Below the pieces are notes generated by a model. It was not told where the DNA came from. It saw nothing but the letters and a program-made list of their open reading frames with translations, and did not search any database. A stretch of DNA of 64,000 nucleotides, taken from the NCBI RefSeq assembly GCF_019925205.1, contig NC_083566.1, positions 14,446,001 to 14,510,000 of the forward strand, read 5' to 3'. Of the stretch, positions 1 through 12,200 are shown piece by piece (the first letter of the stretch is position 1; each line of letters starts with the position of its first letter). The position numbers and the translations under genes were made by a program. The DNA comes from Metopolophium dirhodum (Eukaryota > Arthropoda > Insecta > Hemiptera > Aphididae).

Positions 1-1830
1 GTGCCAACACCCTCCTTCAATTTTTTTTTTAGTTATGTTACTAGTTGAATTTTTTGTATAGACTTTGTAATTGTATTCCTACAATAATATTTTTTTTAAA
101 TTGTTTTTTTGTTTTCTAAAATGCATTTGCCTGCGGGCGCCAACACCCTCTTTCAATTTTTTTTTTTTGTTATGTAACTCTAGTTGAATTTTTTGTATAT
201 ACTTTTTGAACATTGAAAATCTGGTGCACTTTGAATAATCCATCATTAATGAACTAAATATTTTTAATAGTTTTTTTCTGTTTAAGATTCTGGACATTTT
301 AGTTTGAAGTTTTTAATTTAAATTTTTTTTTGTTTTCTAAAATGCTTTTGCCAGCGGGTGCCAACACTCTCCTTCAATTTTTTTTTTAGTTATGTGACTA
401 GTTGAATTTTTTGTATAGACTTTTTAATGTGTATTCCTACAATATTTTTTTTTTTAAATTTTTTTTTTGTTTTCTGAAATGCATTTGCCTGCGGGCGCCA
501 ACACCCTCTTTCAATTTTTTTTTTTTGTTATGTAACTCTAGTTGAATTTTTTGTATATACTTTTTGAACATTGAAAATCTGGTGCACTTTGAATAATCCA
601 TCATTAATGAACTAAATATTTTTAATAGTTTTTTTCTGTTTAAGATTCTGGACATTTTAGTTTGAAGTTTTTAATTAAAATTTTTTTTTGTTTTCTAAAA
701 TGCTTTTGCCCGCGGGCGCCAACACTCTCCTTCAATTTTTTTTTTAGTTATGTGACTAGTTGAATTTTTTGTATAGACTTTTTAATGTGTATTCCTACAA
801 TATTTTTTTTTTTTAATTTTTTTTTTGTTTTCTGAAATGCATTTGCCTGCGGGCGCCAACACCCTCTTTCAATTTTTTTTTTTTGTTATGTAACTCTAGT
901 TGAATTTTTTGTATATACTTTTTGAACATTGAAAATCTGGTGCACTTTGAATAATCCATCATTAATGAACTAAATATTTTTAATAGTTTTTTTCTGTTTA
1001 AGATTCTGGACATTTTAGTTTGAAGTTTTTAATTTAAATTTTTTTTTGTTTTCTAAAATGCTTTTGCCCGCGGGTGCCAACACCCTCCTTCAATTTTTTT
1101 TTTAGTTATGTTACTAGTTGAATTTTTTGTATAGACTTTGTAATTGTATTCCTACAATAATATTTTTTTTAAATTGTTTTTTTGTTTTCTAAAATGCATT
1201 TGCCTGCGGGCGGCAACACCCTCTTTCAATTTTTTTTTTTTGTTATGTAACTCTAGTTGAATTTTTTGTATAGACTGTAATTTGTATTCCTACAAAAATA
1301 TTTTTTTTTTTTTTTTGTTTTTTTAAACGCATTTGCCTGAGGGCGCCAACACCTCCCTTCAAATTTTTTTTTTTAATTATGTGACTAGTTGAATATTTTG
1401 TATTGACTTTTTAATGTGTATTCCTACAATATTAATTTTGTTTTAATTTTTTTTTGTTTTCTAAAATGCTTTTGCCCGCGGGTGCCAACACCCTCCTTCA
1501 ATTTTTTTTTTTTGTTATGTGACTAGTTGAATTTTTTGTATAGACTGTAATGTGTATTCCTACAAAAATTTTTTTTTTTTTTTTTTTTCTTAAATGCATT
1601 TGCCTGAGGGCGCCAACACCTCCCTTCAAATTTTTTTTATGATTTTACCTCTAGCTGAATTTTTCAAACATTGATAACCTGGTGCCATACGAATAATCCT
1701 TCTTTAAGGAACTAAATATTTTGAATAGTTTTTTCTGTTTGAGATTCTGGACATTTTAGTTTGAAGTTTGTAATGTGTATTCACACAATATAATTAATTT
1801 AAAATTTTTTTTTGAATTATGTTTAAAGAC
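1..1830. repeat. Satellite-like tandem array with two-part repeat unit
   Basis: The array has two alternating sub-units. Each begins near gcgggYGccaacacYcYctt and runs through T-tracts and ttgaattttttgtata. The short sub-unit is about 140 bp. The long one is about 215 bp and adds a stretch with ctggtgcactttgaataat and gattctggacattttag. Together they form a composite unit of about 358-376 bp, with nearly identical long sub-units at roughly 140-357, 497-716 and 855-1073. From about 1200 the copies become more diverged and irregular, and the last partial long sub-unit fades out near 1800. A 66-72 codon open frame repeats on the minus strand of each long sub-unit, but it is lysine-rich T-tract translation and I do not call it a gene. 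The left end lies outside the window, so total array length is unknown. Confidence 0.9.
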
Positions 1831-2502
1831 TTATTTTTAATTATAAGAAACCTTAACACCGAATTATTAAATTCATCCGGCTTCCATCACTATACTGTCA
1901 ATAAATTTTGTTGACCCAACCACAGGAGCACACACCCAAACAATTGAACTCCTTTGGGGATCGGCAAAGTGGCGAAACAAAAACCATAGGGGAACAGCTC
2001 GCCATCATCTAGATTCATACCTGACTGAATTTGTTTGGCGACAAAACCTTGTTAACGATCCACCGTTTAATATGATTTTAATGGATATTTAAACCTGCTT
2101 TCCTCCTCAAAAAAATTTTTAACTACATTTTTTATTTATTTTTTATATTATATTATTACAATTTTTTCTATACACATTTTTATGCCATTTTATCGTGTTT
2201 CAAAATAGATTTATATTATTATTCAGAATAGATTTAACCTATATATTTTATATATTTTTATTGCGGTAGTCGAAATAACACGGTTGATCATATAATAGGT
2301 AGTCTTGGAAATATTTTGGTAGTCGAGATAACACGGTTGTGAACCTAAAGTAGTCGAGATACCACGGTAGTACCCAATTTTTATACATTTTGAAGTTTAT
2401 AATAGTACTGTTTAGTTTTACTGCAGTATTGGCAGTTGCAACTTACAGTGAATAAACTTGTGTTTTTTTAAAGTTAAAACGTAAACATTTAAAATATATG
2501 GT
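1831..2502. other. Flank of satellite; three copies of an 18-bp motif
   Basis: About 1850-2070 is moderately GC-rich single-copy-looking sequence with no convincing open frame. At 2267-2284, 2320-2337 and 2351-2368 there are three direct copies of tagtcgaRataMcacggt, 31-53 bp apart. Sub-terminal direct repeats like this are common in DNA transposons, and they lie just upstream of the possible zinc-finger exon at 2503, so they may belong to the same mobile unit (inference). Confidence 0.5.
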
Positions 2503-2642
2503 ATGGATGAAAATGAAACAAAATGTGCGTGTGGTAAAATTAAGGCATCAATGAACTTATGGAATTGGAACAAGCATTTAAAGGCTTGTAAATTGAATAA
2601 CATTAAAAATGGTGCAGGACGAACGCAAGATATAAAATCACA
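2503..2642 (+). CDS. Possible first coding exon of a zinc-finger protein
   Basis: An ATG at 2503 opens 46 codons plus two bases before a good donor (CA|GTAAGT at 2643). The peptide starts MDENETKCACGKIKAS and continues with NWNKHLKACK, giving Cys8, Cys10, His25 and Cys29, a C-x-C...H-x4-C arrangement that could bind zinc. Fingers of this sort occur at the N-terminus of transposase-derived proteins in aphids and other insects. I could not find the next exon downstream, and transposon debris follows at 2982, so this may be an orphan exon of a mobile element or of a gene whose other exons I did not recognise. It points away from the minus-strand Hikaru genki-like gene. Confidence 0.35.
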
Positions 2643-2981
2643 GTAAGTACTTATAAGTTCTATTAACAAAATATTACGTTGTTTTTACTTTTTACCCAAA
2701 ATAGTGCTAAAGTATTACAATTAATTTCAAAATTTACAGAAATATTATGATACCTAATTTAAAGGGATTTTTTAAATATATAAGTAACTTAATGTCTTCA
2801 TGACTTATCAGTTCATCACTATTTAGGTAGATGGTTTAATATTTTTGGTCAAAATCGTAGTTTAATAAAATTTGTAAAAACATAATAATATTGCATATTT
2901 TTTAAATAATTATAATATGAGTCTACATATTTTATAGATTTTTATTGCTCATAAGTCCAGGAACTACTTATCAGTTAAACC
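2643..2981. other. A+T-rich spacer
   Basis: It begins with the donor of the possible zinc-finger exon and then is A+T-rich sequence with no open frame, repeat or structure that I can recognise. Confidence 0.6.
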
Positions 2982-3408
2982 TAGGGCTGGGATTTGTATG
3001 TAAATACATATTTTTACTAAAACATGATAAATTATTTATTGCAAATGATAGATTCGTTTCACATGTTTTGCAATAAAAAAGATAAAAAATAAATATTTTA
3101 TTTTATATAATTTTACATATTTTTTCATAATTTGTAAAATGTCTGCTTTAATTTTACATATTTCGTACATTTTGACAATTTTGGTGGTTTAGTAGTAGTA
3201 GTACTGTAGTAGTATTGATTAGAAATTAAAAACAATGAATTGTATTATTCAAAAATGATTTAGAATTGTATTTTAATTTAACACGTTAACATATTTTTAA
3301 ATTTTTCTTATTACATATTTTTTATTTTATACTACAGATTTTGGCCATTTTAATTACATATAAATGTACTTAATTTTGGTTTTTTATTACATATAAATCC
3401 TAGCACTA
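2982..3408. mobile_element. hAT-like MITE
   Basis: The left end reads tagggctgggatttgtatgt. The right end, read on the other strand, is tagtgctaggatttatatgt, so the two ends form an imperfect terminal inverted repeat. The flanking octamers gttaaacc (2974-2981) and gttataac (3409-3416) agree at 6 of 8 positions, consistent with an old 8-bp target duplication of the hAT type. The TAGGGCTGGGATTT end resembles common hAT termini. The 427-bp interior is A+T-rich and has no transposase frame, so the copy would be non-autonomous. Confidence 0.55.
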
Positions 3409-6340
3409 GTTATAACTTATGTGTCTAAAATACAAAATACCTAACTTTTGTTCATATTATGCAAAATGCATTAAATTGAATTTGCTCCCGTCTCTGTTTT
3501 CTTTTAAATATATTACCTACCTATTTTAACTTTTATACAATAAGATATTGAATCATAAAAATATAATTATGTATCAACAATAAAATTATTAGGTATTTAC
3601 TTTTATTTTAAAAGAATTCCAATTATTTCAATAAAAAAATATTCAAATTTAGTAAGTTGGAGCCGGTTAACTTTTTTTCTCATGAGGATCATGGTTCATG
3701 GTTATATTAATAATGTATCCACATTAATTAATTTTATTATATTCACTCAATTTTCACAATTGACTTTAAACCGTTAAAATAAGTAAGAAATAAGAAATTA
3801 TCTTGAAATTTTCAATAACTACAGGTTAGTGCATACAAAGTACAAACTGGTATCACATGAATTTTTTTTAAAATTAATATCATTAAATTAAATTTTTAGT
3901 TTAGATTATTGTTGAAAATATTACATTTAATACTTAACATTTAGATTATAATGTATTAATATATAATATTTTCTAAATGTAATGCATATATTGATATGTA
4001 ATATAAGTACAATTATTAATTGGTTCAGGGGTGATACAGGGTTATATAATATTTACTGTGTATACCAATTAAATACCTATAACTGACATAGGTAACTTAT
4101 CCACTAAAAAACTATGAATTCACCTTTTGGAGAGCAGTGAAAATTTTTTTAGGGTGGTTGGTGTAAAAATATTAAATGTGAATCAAGAAAAAAAAAGTTC
4201 AAGCCGCCACTGCTGCTACTGATAACAATCTATACATTTGTATAATAATAGATACCGATATTTAACCAAACGTATTATTTTAGTTCACATTTTAAACAGT
4301 ATTAGTTTTATAGTGAGTTCATACTTGTGTAAGACACAACATAACACGATGGCTTAACAATAGTTTATTATAGATCAGTGATAACCCATTTATAATAGCC
4401 CATGGATTACCTGTCATTAGCACATACTATTAATCCAACAACAAAACTTAAAATATATTATGTGTGTTTATGTAGGTACCCATACTATTTTAATGTATGA
4501 TATTAATTAGTCATGTGGTACACAAATATAGATATAAATTTTAATTTTAATTTGTTGTAGTGATAATATTAATGAAATGTATGAATTTCCATAATAATGA
4601 AATTATATTATTATATTTTTCGATTTTCCATTGAGTAGTTAATAGGAGTTAATATAACAATTTCGGTATCGTTTCGAGTCATAGAACAAAAATCGTTTTA
4701 TCAATACGAAGTTTGTATATAATTAATTATGCCATACACAATTGTATTAGTCTATTATTAAATGTAGCTTTTTAGTCTCACGTCAAATGTTTTTGATGAG
4801 ACGATTTCAAAAATATCCATTTTGGCATTGCTAAGTAAAACTCAATACCTTGAGTAGGTTATTAAAGTATGACAAACACAAAACAAATCCAAAAGTTATT
4901 ACTTCTTGGTTGTACAATTATCTTAGAATCATTTTACAACTTCAAATAAAAATATATACTGATGCACCATAATTGACACAGTTATAGTATTATTTAAGAA
5001 ACCGCAGTAAGTTCAAACTTACTCCAGAAATTAGCATATCCTCAGTAGAATACTTGGACATCTACGAACCAGTAAAATTAACGAACAAGAATAAATTAAA
5101 TATACATCATATATAGTGCTTGAAATTAAGAAATGGAGTAAGGGGCGGGTCCCATTTCTTTTTAAAAATATTTATACACACCTCGTCTAAATATTATATC
5201 CTAATCAATAAGCCATTTAAATATCGAAGTATACGTATTTTTTGTACTTTTGCATCTATAGGTACCTTTTATTTTTTCCCAATTTATGCACTGCTTAACC
5301 ATAAACAAGTCAACAACTCGCTTTTCCGGAACTTCAAAATCTTTTATCGGAAAATTAAACTACTCATAATATTCAAAATTAATTAAATTCAACCCAAAAG
5401 GATAAAGAATTAATGTCAGTACCATCGCATGTAGATATAAATATAACTGGTTATTACATGGTTGTTCTTGTGACTGAACAATCCTTTACCCAATCACATT
5501 TACCACCCATCAACCAAAAATCGATGATTGCTTAGCAAATCTGGGTATTAATATTATATTCCATTCACCAAAAAACTCAAAAGTCAAAATGGCTAAAAAA
5601 AAAGTATTGATATATGTGTCTAAATATAAATTCCTCAATATTTCCAAAATACGATACAAATCAAAATAGCAAGGGCGAGAATTGGACATTAACCACATTA
5701 ACCCTTTCGTTCTTAATCAAAAAATATCCTCCACCCAAATCCAATAAATGTCAAGTTGACCTAACAACTCAACAAATAATTTAAGTTGCCCGGTATAACA
5801 AAATATATGTATTAACCTGTCGATACCGAAATATATATAAAAACTCTCAACGCGCGACAATTTATGAACTCTCCAACTAAAATAAACATTATAAATACAT
5901 TATAATGAGCTTATATGTTGAAATACAATAATAATAATATTAACAATAAAAAATACGTGAGACAATAATTGGTGAATAATAATGTTCACTACAGACTGAA
6001 ACCATATTTATATACTAGACATGTCATGGACACTATTTATGAATTTGCCATGCAGAAGACATACATTTTATAAATAATTATAGGAAATAAAAGAGAATAT
6101 CGGTTCAATATAAACTATAAACATTGATAAATTATATTGCTGTGGAGTTAATCAAATAAAGAAATAAATTAACTTATTTACCTAGAACAAATTAAAAATT
6201 AAATAGAAAAGAGAAAGACTACCTATCAACCATCTAATAAATTAAGATAAATCAAAATTATTACACAATTTTGATTTAAGCCACGAGCGCATCGGACCAC
6301 AGAAGGAACGGAACAGTAATAAATTGCCTCAGAATAGGCC
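3409..6340. other. A+T-rich sequence without recognised genes
   Basis: About 2.9 kb of low-complexity A+T-rich DNA. Short open frames on both strands (for example near 5120-5386 and 5510-5698) have no recognisable motif or splice context. If the minus-strand Sushi/Ig gene continues beyond its 9109 donor within the window, its next exon would lie somewhere left of 9109, but I saw no Cys/Trp pattern of a Sushi module here. Confidence 0.5.
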
Positions 6341-6538
6341 AATGAATTTCACATATATCACTTAGGTAATGAATAAAGAAGAACAAAATGTGTGTTCAAT
6401 TAGTGTTCCAGAGACGAGTATATTATGTTCACAGAATGCAGAGCTACTCAAGATATGCAAGGCAAAACTAAATAATCTACAGTACCTCCACGATTCATTA
6501 GGGCTTGTCGAAGACGTCATTATCTTAGTCTCAATAAA

Positions 6539-6570
<32 letters not shown>

Positions 6571-6573
6571 TAA
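6340..6573 (+). mobile_element. Possible LINE 3' end with (AAT)n tail
   Basis: A moderately GC-rich stretch (about 6366-6530) is followed directly by (AAT)n at 6538-6573. A short coding-like stretch running into a trinucleotide A+T tail is how I-clade non-LTR retrotransposon insertions end. The coding signal is degenerate and needs frame changes, so the assignment is weak. The microsatellite itself is certain. Confidence 0.25.
6538..6573. repeat. (AAT)n microsatellite
   Basis: A run of AAT units with one interruption (aac) near its right end. Probably the tail of a retroposed copy, as described for the overlapping entry. Confidence 0.85.
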
Positions 6574-7680
6574 TCATATTTTTTTGTTCTTATATTCATA
6601 AATAAAATTAACTTAGCTTATAAATTATTTAATTACATTATTCTTACTATGATTGCGTCTGAGCCCTTAGGTAAAATTACTTTTTGCCTTGTCATTAATT
6701 ACTTGGAGTAAAGATTTAAATATTTTACCTACTATTTAGATAAAATTAATTTACTACCTTAATTCGTTTAATAAAATGCAGGTAGGTACGTCTTTTATTA
6801 TTTAAATAATGTGCATGAAACATAAAAACAAATAAAACAATGTTGATTTCTGATTTTATTTCAATGTCAAAAATGTATTTTTAAATCATAACAATATTAA
6901 TGTAACTAAGGTAACTTGTGTATAATTTTCTAATTTTGGTTTTATTATGATGTTCACTAACGCTTAACACAATCACCTTTTAAGGAAGTTATTTTTAATA
7001 TCACCATTATTATAATATTAATTAAATTAACAAAGATCTTTTACATGTTATAATATTGATAGTTAATAATTAATCGTAATTTTTATTATTATTATTATTA
7101 ATAATATAAAAGAAAAAAATATTTTAAAATACGGAAACCAAAATATTGTTTTTAAAATATTTTGGGTTAAAACTTTAATGTAAATTTGATATTTTTCATT
7201 TGGAGCCTCTTAAATTATTATTCATGTCTCGTTTACGGTATATCCCTATATAGGCTGTACAATTCATTTATCACTTACTTGTAATCCCGTGAGTATGTTA
7301 AGTACAAACCGTCCACGCGTTTTATATTTTGATCTTATAAAGCAAGATAAGTTTATTTTATAAAGACCAGTGAGGTTTATAAATTATAACAAAAGTTTAA
7401 ACTTATAACGTAGGTAATAGTTTTATTTCAAAACTTTTTTATGCAATTACTTAATATTCTAAATCAAACATTTAAAATGTTACGTATTACGTTATTTAGT
7501 ATAAAATATAGTGTCGACAATTTAATATATTTAATTTATTCGTTTATGGTTTAATCACTGTCAAAGTATGCTTATTGTAAATACATTGTATACATTGTGT
7601 ATTTTAAATAAAAAAAATAAAACATCAGTTTAGTTCAAAAGGTCTAGTTATAGGTACCTCAAATGATCGGTTTAGTTTAT
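6574..7680. other. A+T-rich sequence, nothing recognised
   Basis: Contains only short A+T-rich runs, including a TTA/ATT microsatellite near 7082-7100. No gene-like open frame, hairpin or repeat family was identified. Confidence 0.6.
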
Positions 7681-7690
7681 TATAATAATT

Positions 7691-7938
7691 TTTTTTTTTT
7701 TACTGAACTTAAGCCCGGCGACTAAGGCCATTAGCTGTTGTAGGGGTTATGTACTGTGGTAGGGGTAAGGTTGGAACGGTAGGTTGTTTTTTTTTACGAT
7801 TATTTTTACGGTTGTTACGGTAGGTAGCAAACACGTGTACGTATGGCAAGGTTTTTAACTACTATGAACCCGGGTGGTCACCCATCCGGGAGCTAGTATT
7901 TCGCGACTGATAGCAGCCAACGCGCCACGCCAAGCCAC
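7691..7938 (-). mobile_element. 5S-rRNA-derived SINE
   Basis: Read on the minus strand, it starts with ggcttggcgtggcgcgttgg and contains ggatgggtgaccacccgggt, a close match to the 3' internal promoter part of 5S rRNA. It ends with agctaatggccttagtcgcc, then a tail that becomes A-rich (T-run at the left end on the plus strand). The 10-bp direct repeat tataataatt flanks it at 7681-7690 and 7939-7948, the expected target-site duplication of target-primed retroposition. A 5S-like head with a LINE-type tail is the SINE3 architecture. Two further copies are on the plus strand at 37531 and 60551. Confidence 0.8.
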
Positions 7939-7948
7939 TATAATAATT

Positions 7949-8349
7949 AACTACAGTAGTAGTTAACTAATAACTTTCAGTAAGTATAATGTGTCGTTAT
8001 ATACCCTGATACCTTATAATGCTGATTAATAAAATAACAAGAACTTCAATCAGTAGACATTGAAATTTAGTCAATTGTATACATTTATCAATAAATATTA
8101 ATATTCTATATAATATTATGCTGTTATAGAAATTATTCAACACTCTTTAATTTTGTAGGCTAATAAATATTTTACTGTAATGATTATGCACGTTATATTA
8201 TAATATTAATCTTGAAAGAAAAGTAAAAAAATATTCAAGTTTTGAAGACCTATTATATTAAAACCTTAATATATTCAGAACTTAGTACATGTAATATTTT
8301 GAATTGGTTATTATCTAATCAATCCAGCTTAATTATTTCTAGTTTAAAT
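7949..8349. other. Spacer between two SINEs
   Basis: A+T-rich DNA with no recognised gene or repeat. Confidence 0.55.
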
Positions 8350-8648
8350 TTTATTTTTTATTTTTCATTGAATTTAAGCCTGGCAACTATGGCCGTTAGC
8401 TGTTTTTTTGTTTTTATAGAATGGGGGGAGGTGGGCGGTTGGATCGGTTGGTTGAAACACGTTTTTAGGTTTGGCAGAATTTCAAGTTGGGTACTTGTAG
8501 GTTTTGCTATGCCAAGGTGGGGAATGGTGGCATCTCTCTCCGGACACCGTGACTTGTCCGAAGAAAAATGCCGCCCGTGGCCGGGTTCGAACCGGCGTCG
8601 GTGTACGTCGCAACCAACGCCTTAGTCCACTCGGCCACTCCGTGCCCC
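8350..8648 (-). mobile_element. tRNA-derived SINE
   Basis: Read on the minus strand, the head is tRNA-like, with an A box in ggagtggccgagtggactaa and a B box in ccggttcgaacccgg. A conserved body follows (ggcggcatttttcttcggac, then cacggtgtccggagagag). The tail is acagctaacggccatagttg and becomes A-rich. The same head and body occur at 15170 and 47595 on the plus strand and at 50079 on the minus strand. I could not define a clean target duplication. A folded tRNA is not expected because the anticodon region is not tRNA-like. Confidence 0.8.
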
Positions 8649-9108
8649 TAATAATTTGTCTTGGACATTTATTTAACATTGTATTATATTATTTAGTTTT
8701 TTTTTTGTTTATTAAACTTATGCATACTACACTTATTTGAAATATAATGGCTATTTCGTTCTAACTTATTGTATATGTGTAATTGTATAATTTTGAATTA
8801 TCTTGAACACAATATTTTTCAATATTATAATATTATTTTATCTTTAGATATCTTTGACAATAATTTAATGGTCCCTCCACTAGCGTAGGCTGTCTATGCC
8901 TTTGGAAGTGATCCAACTAAAATTAAAATGTATATAACATTCCTTAGTTCGTATTTTTATTTTTTTGAAAAAAAAGTATTTTTATTGAAGCAATAGTTTT
9001 TAAAAACTATTTGATTAATTTAAAAATAGTTATTTTAGTGCCTCAATTCCTCAAAAAAAGTACAAAATAATTCTTCTGTCATTACGGTGTATTGATATCA
9101 AAGCTTAC
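8649..9108. other. Intron sequence downstream of the Ig exon
   Basis: This starts the intron that follows the 9243-9109 exon on the minus strand. It is A+T-rich and I see no further exon in it. Confidence 0.55.
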
Positions 9109-9243
9109 CTGAAACTTGGAGTGTTATAGTATTGTTAATGCCACGTGAAGTAGTGCAAGTGAAAGAGCCTGTATCAAATTGTTTTACATAGTAAATAGAC
9201 AATCGATACTTCCAGTTGCGTTCGTCGTTTCCTATCGCCCATC
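9109..9243 (-). CDS. Hikaru genki-like: exon for second half of Ig domain
   Basis: A 135-base internal exon on the minus strand. The acceptor is tttttcag|GATGGG and the donor TTTCAG|gtaagc. It takes one base from the exon at 28081-27908 (G+GA gives Gly) and leaves one base for the next exon. It encodes 44 whole codons, starting WAIGNDERNWKYRLS and including DTGSFTCTTSRG. The D-x-G-x-F-x-C block is the classic F-strand signature of Ig domains, and its Cys would pair with the Cys of LHLECLYL in the previous exon. N-x-T occurs at NNT. The next exon, expected to start with two bases and to carry on with Sushi modules if this is hig, is not recognised in the remaining 9.1 kb and probably lies outside the window. 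Confidence 0.85.
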
Positions 9244-12200
9244 CTGAAAAAAACATCATTAAAATAATTATCATCGTGTTATTGTTATTAAAAAATGTTT
9301 TATTATTCTCCAAATCGTAATCATCTTTGCGATTTCAAAGAGTCACAGACGGAAAGCAAAAAAAAATAAACAGAACACAGTTCGTTGAGCACTGAACATC
9401 TAACGAACTAGAAGTAATATTGGACACCGGGCGAGAGAGAGGGAAAAAAATGTGTGTCGTCATAAAAATATGTGAGTACACGAAAAAATATGCACCAGTT
9501 AGGCTGGGATTGTTTTAGATTTTAATTCCGCATAAATACAAGTTATCCGTAGGTCGTAAAGCCCGTATAAAAATTCGGCGATACGTGAAATGTGTTTTAA
9601 ACGCTAAAAAAGTCGGCGGAAATCAATACTACGCAAATTATTCATACTCGTTGGAAATCACGCTAAACAATTGGTTTTACAGACAGTGAAAGAATTCCGT
9701 TTAAAAAAAAAAACTAATCAACTTCCGTCTAATCGAATAAAGATCGATATAAGGTACTCGTTTGTGTCGTATATATTCTTCACGGTAATTGAATGGTTTG
9801 CTCGTAAAAAAAGTTTGTTTTCAATGTCCGTTAAAAACCTAAAAACTGTAATAGAACAAAGTCGAACAAATAATTGCACAAATGGAATTAAGTTTAAATT
9901 GGGTAATTTATAGTGACTAGGGGTCTTAAATCGTTTTACGTTTTAAACATTTGTGTTTAGATTTTACTCAATACTAACATAATATCCTATGATCTTATTA
10001 GGAAATAAGAAATCCTTCGAGAAAACTAAAAAGCTATTGCATCACGAATGTACTATTTGTTATTTCCTATAGTCGATCCCAAACGAGCATTCAGAATTGT
10101 ACTTTAGGTTGGACATTAATTGATCCCAAACTTATTTTTGACACATTCAATACTTTTTAAGTATAATATTTTACAAACACTGTTTTCTACCAGAACACTT
10201 AATTGAGTTTTCAATGCACGTTATATATTAAGGTTAAATTGTTAATTTTTTAGTAGGTTTACCTATTATAATATATACGTATAGCTCATTTCGAAATAAG
10301 AAAACTTGCAATAAAATAATAAATGGAGTTATACAGCGTTCGTAATGTTAACAATCGTAATAATGAATATACTTTTAATTAACTATGATAAAAAGCAGTT
10401 TGTCTTTTCCAGAAAAATGCATTTGATTTTCATACTTTGTTGATTAAATGAAATTAGTTTGTTTGGTATTTGAGTTTTTGGTATGATCTTTTATTTCAGA
10501 TGTTGTGCCTATGTAATTTATTCTGTTTTTTTAATTAATTATTTTGTTTTTTATTTCAATATATTTATGAATGAATAAAATATAATATATTTTTGACTTA
10601 GTTCATTATACTGATAAAATAATATTTCATGAATTGAATTAATCGTGTTTAAGATATTATATTATTGTGTTATTAAATTAATCTTATTATTATGGACAAA
10701 AATATAATTGTTAAAATAATGAATTGTACTAAAGCAGTATTACAGCTAAATATTTTAATTTCTAGAGATTAATTTTGTTGGTTCCAGGAACACAAATGAT
10801 TGAATGGGGTTGAAATATTGGAAATTATTGAGGACAAGGGTAAATACTACTGCGAGTTTTGAATTGAATATATTTTTATTTATATTTGTACACATTTTCA
10901 TTCATTTATCGTTTTCATTTTATTGATTATTTACAGCGAGTTATTGAACGATAATTTTATCCTTTATTTTTAAAACAAATATTATCTCAAATTAAGTGAA
11001 AACTAAAAAAGTTATGACCGAAATATTAATACTACCTACATTAGTTGCAACTGGCAATAATATTGTGGGATCTTACTTCTTACACATGCCATATACCTTA
11101 CATTATAATGTGAATAGTTTGGATAACATTATGATAATTAACTATTTATTTAACATTTTAACTCGCGTGAGCATCAGAATTCAGAATATATACGTTATAG
11201 TTACCAGTGATAATATTGTGATTCATTGATGTGTATATAATATTATTTATTTATTCACCGGATTTATTAGAACTATGCTATCTAATTTAACATTACAATA
11301 TACAATATATGTACAATATAAATACAACTAATATAGATATTATTCAGTTATACTAAACTTATAATTTTAATTAATAATATTAATTATTGTGTAAATAATA
11401 ATACATTGGTTACCACCAAAATTGTATGTTTAATAAATTTAAATTTAACTTTATATTCTAGAATTATACAATTACACGATACAATTATTATTTTATGTAC
11501 CTATAACGATAGTCAAATTGAATAATATATTAAAGATATTTATGAAACTGTAAAATCATTAAAATAATTGTTGTAATCGATAAAACTCTTTCTGCATACA
11601 TAGCTAAAAATAATTAAATTTTTAAGTAGGTATAAAAAATAATAATGTATAAATTAATTATCTGTAAAAACTAAAAGCTATGCTAATCATATATAAATAT
11701 TAAAATATCAGATGACCACTATAAAATAACTGTTTTCAATTAATAAAATACCGGTAAGTATGTAATTTTTAGCACAACTGTTATTTAAACAGATAGATTA
11801 CAAAAAATATAAGTCTTTCACATTTTAACATTTTGATCTAGTTTCCACATTATGCATTTAATCTGCGTATTCGTAATGTAACTATTACATCATATACATT
11901 GGTCGTCTATCATGTATAGAAACACAGTGGACAAATGAACGTTTATATCATATGTGTTGACATAGCTATACTTGTATGTAATATTTGTCACCATTAAATA
12001 CTGTGTTTGTAAATCAACATCAGTCACCTACCAAACAGTTCTATATATATTATTATATTATTATGAGAACACATTTACACGTGCGAAGGGTTGATACTTG
12101 ATACAGTTGCAATTACAATACCCTTTTGAATGACGTCAAAAACCAATATCAGTGACAAAATTACGTGAAACCTTAATATTATGCGATAACTGTAATAAAT

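Noticed and set aside
79..1013. Three near-identical minus-strand frames of 66-72 codons in the satellite
   Set aside because: They are the same repeat unit read three times, are dominated by lysine from T-tracts, and diverge freely at their ends.
7860..7938. A functional 5S rRNA gene on the minus strand
   Set aside because: Only the 3' promoter-like block matches 5S rRNA; the remainder and the A-tail are SINE sequence.
8242..8740. Overlapping frames of up to 127 codons
   Set aside because: They translate the tRNA-derived SINE at 8350-8648; the GC-rich head simply lacks stop codons.
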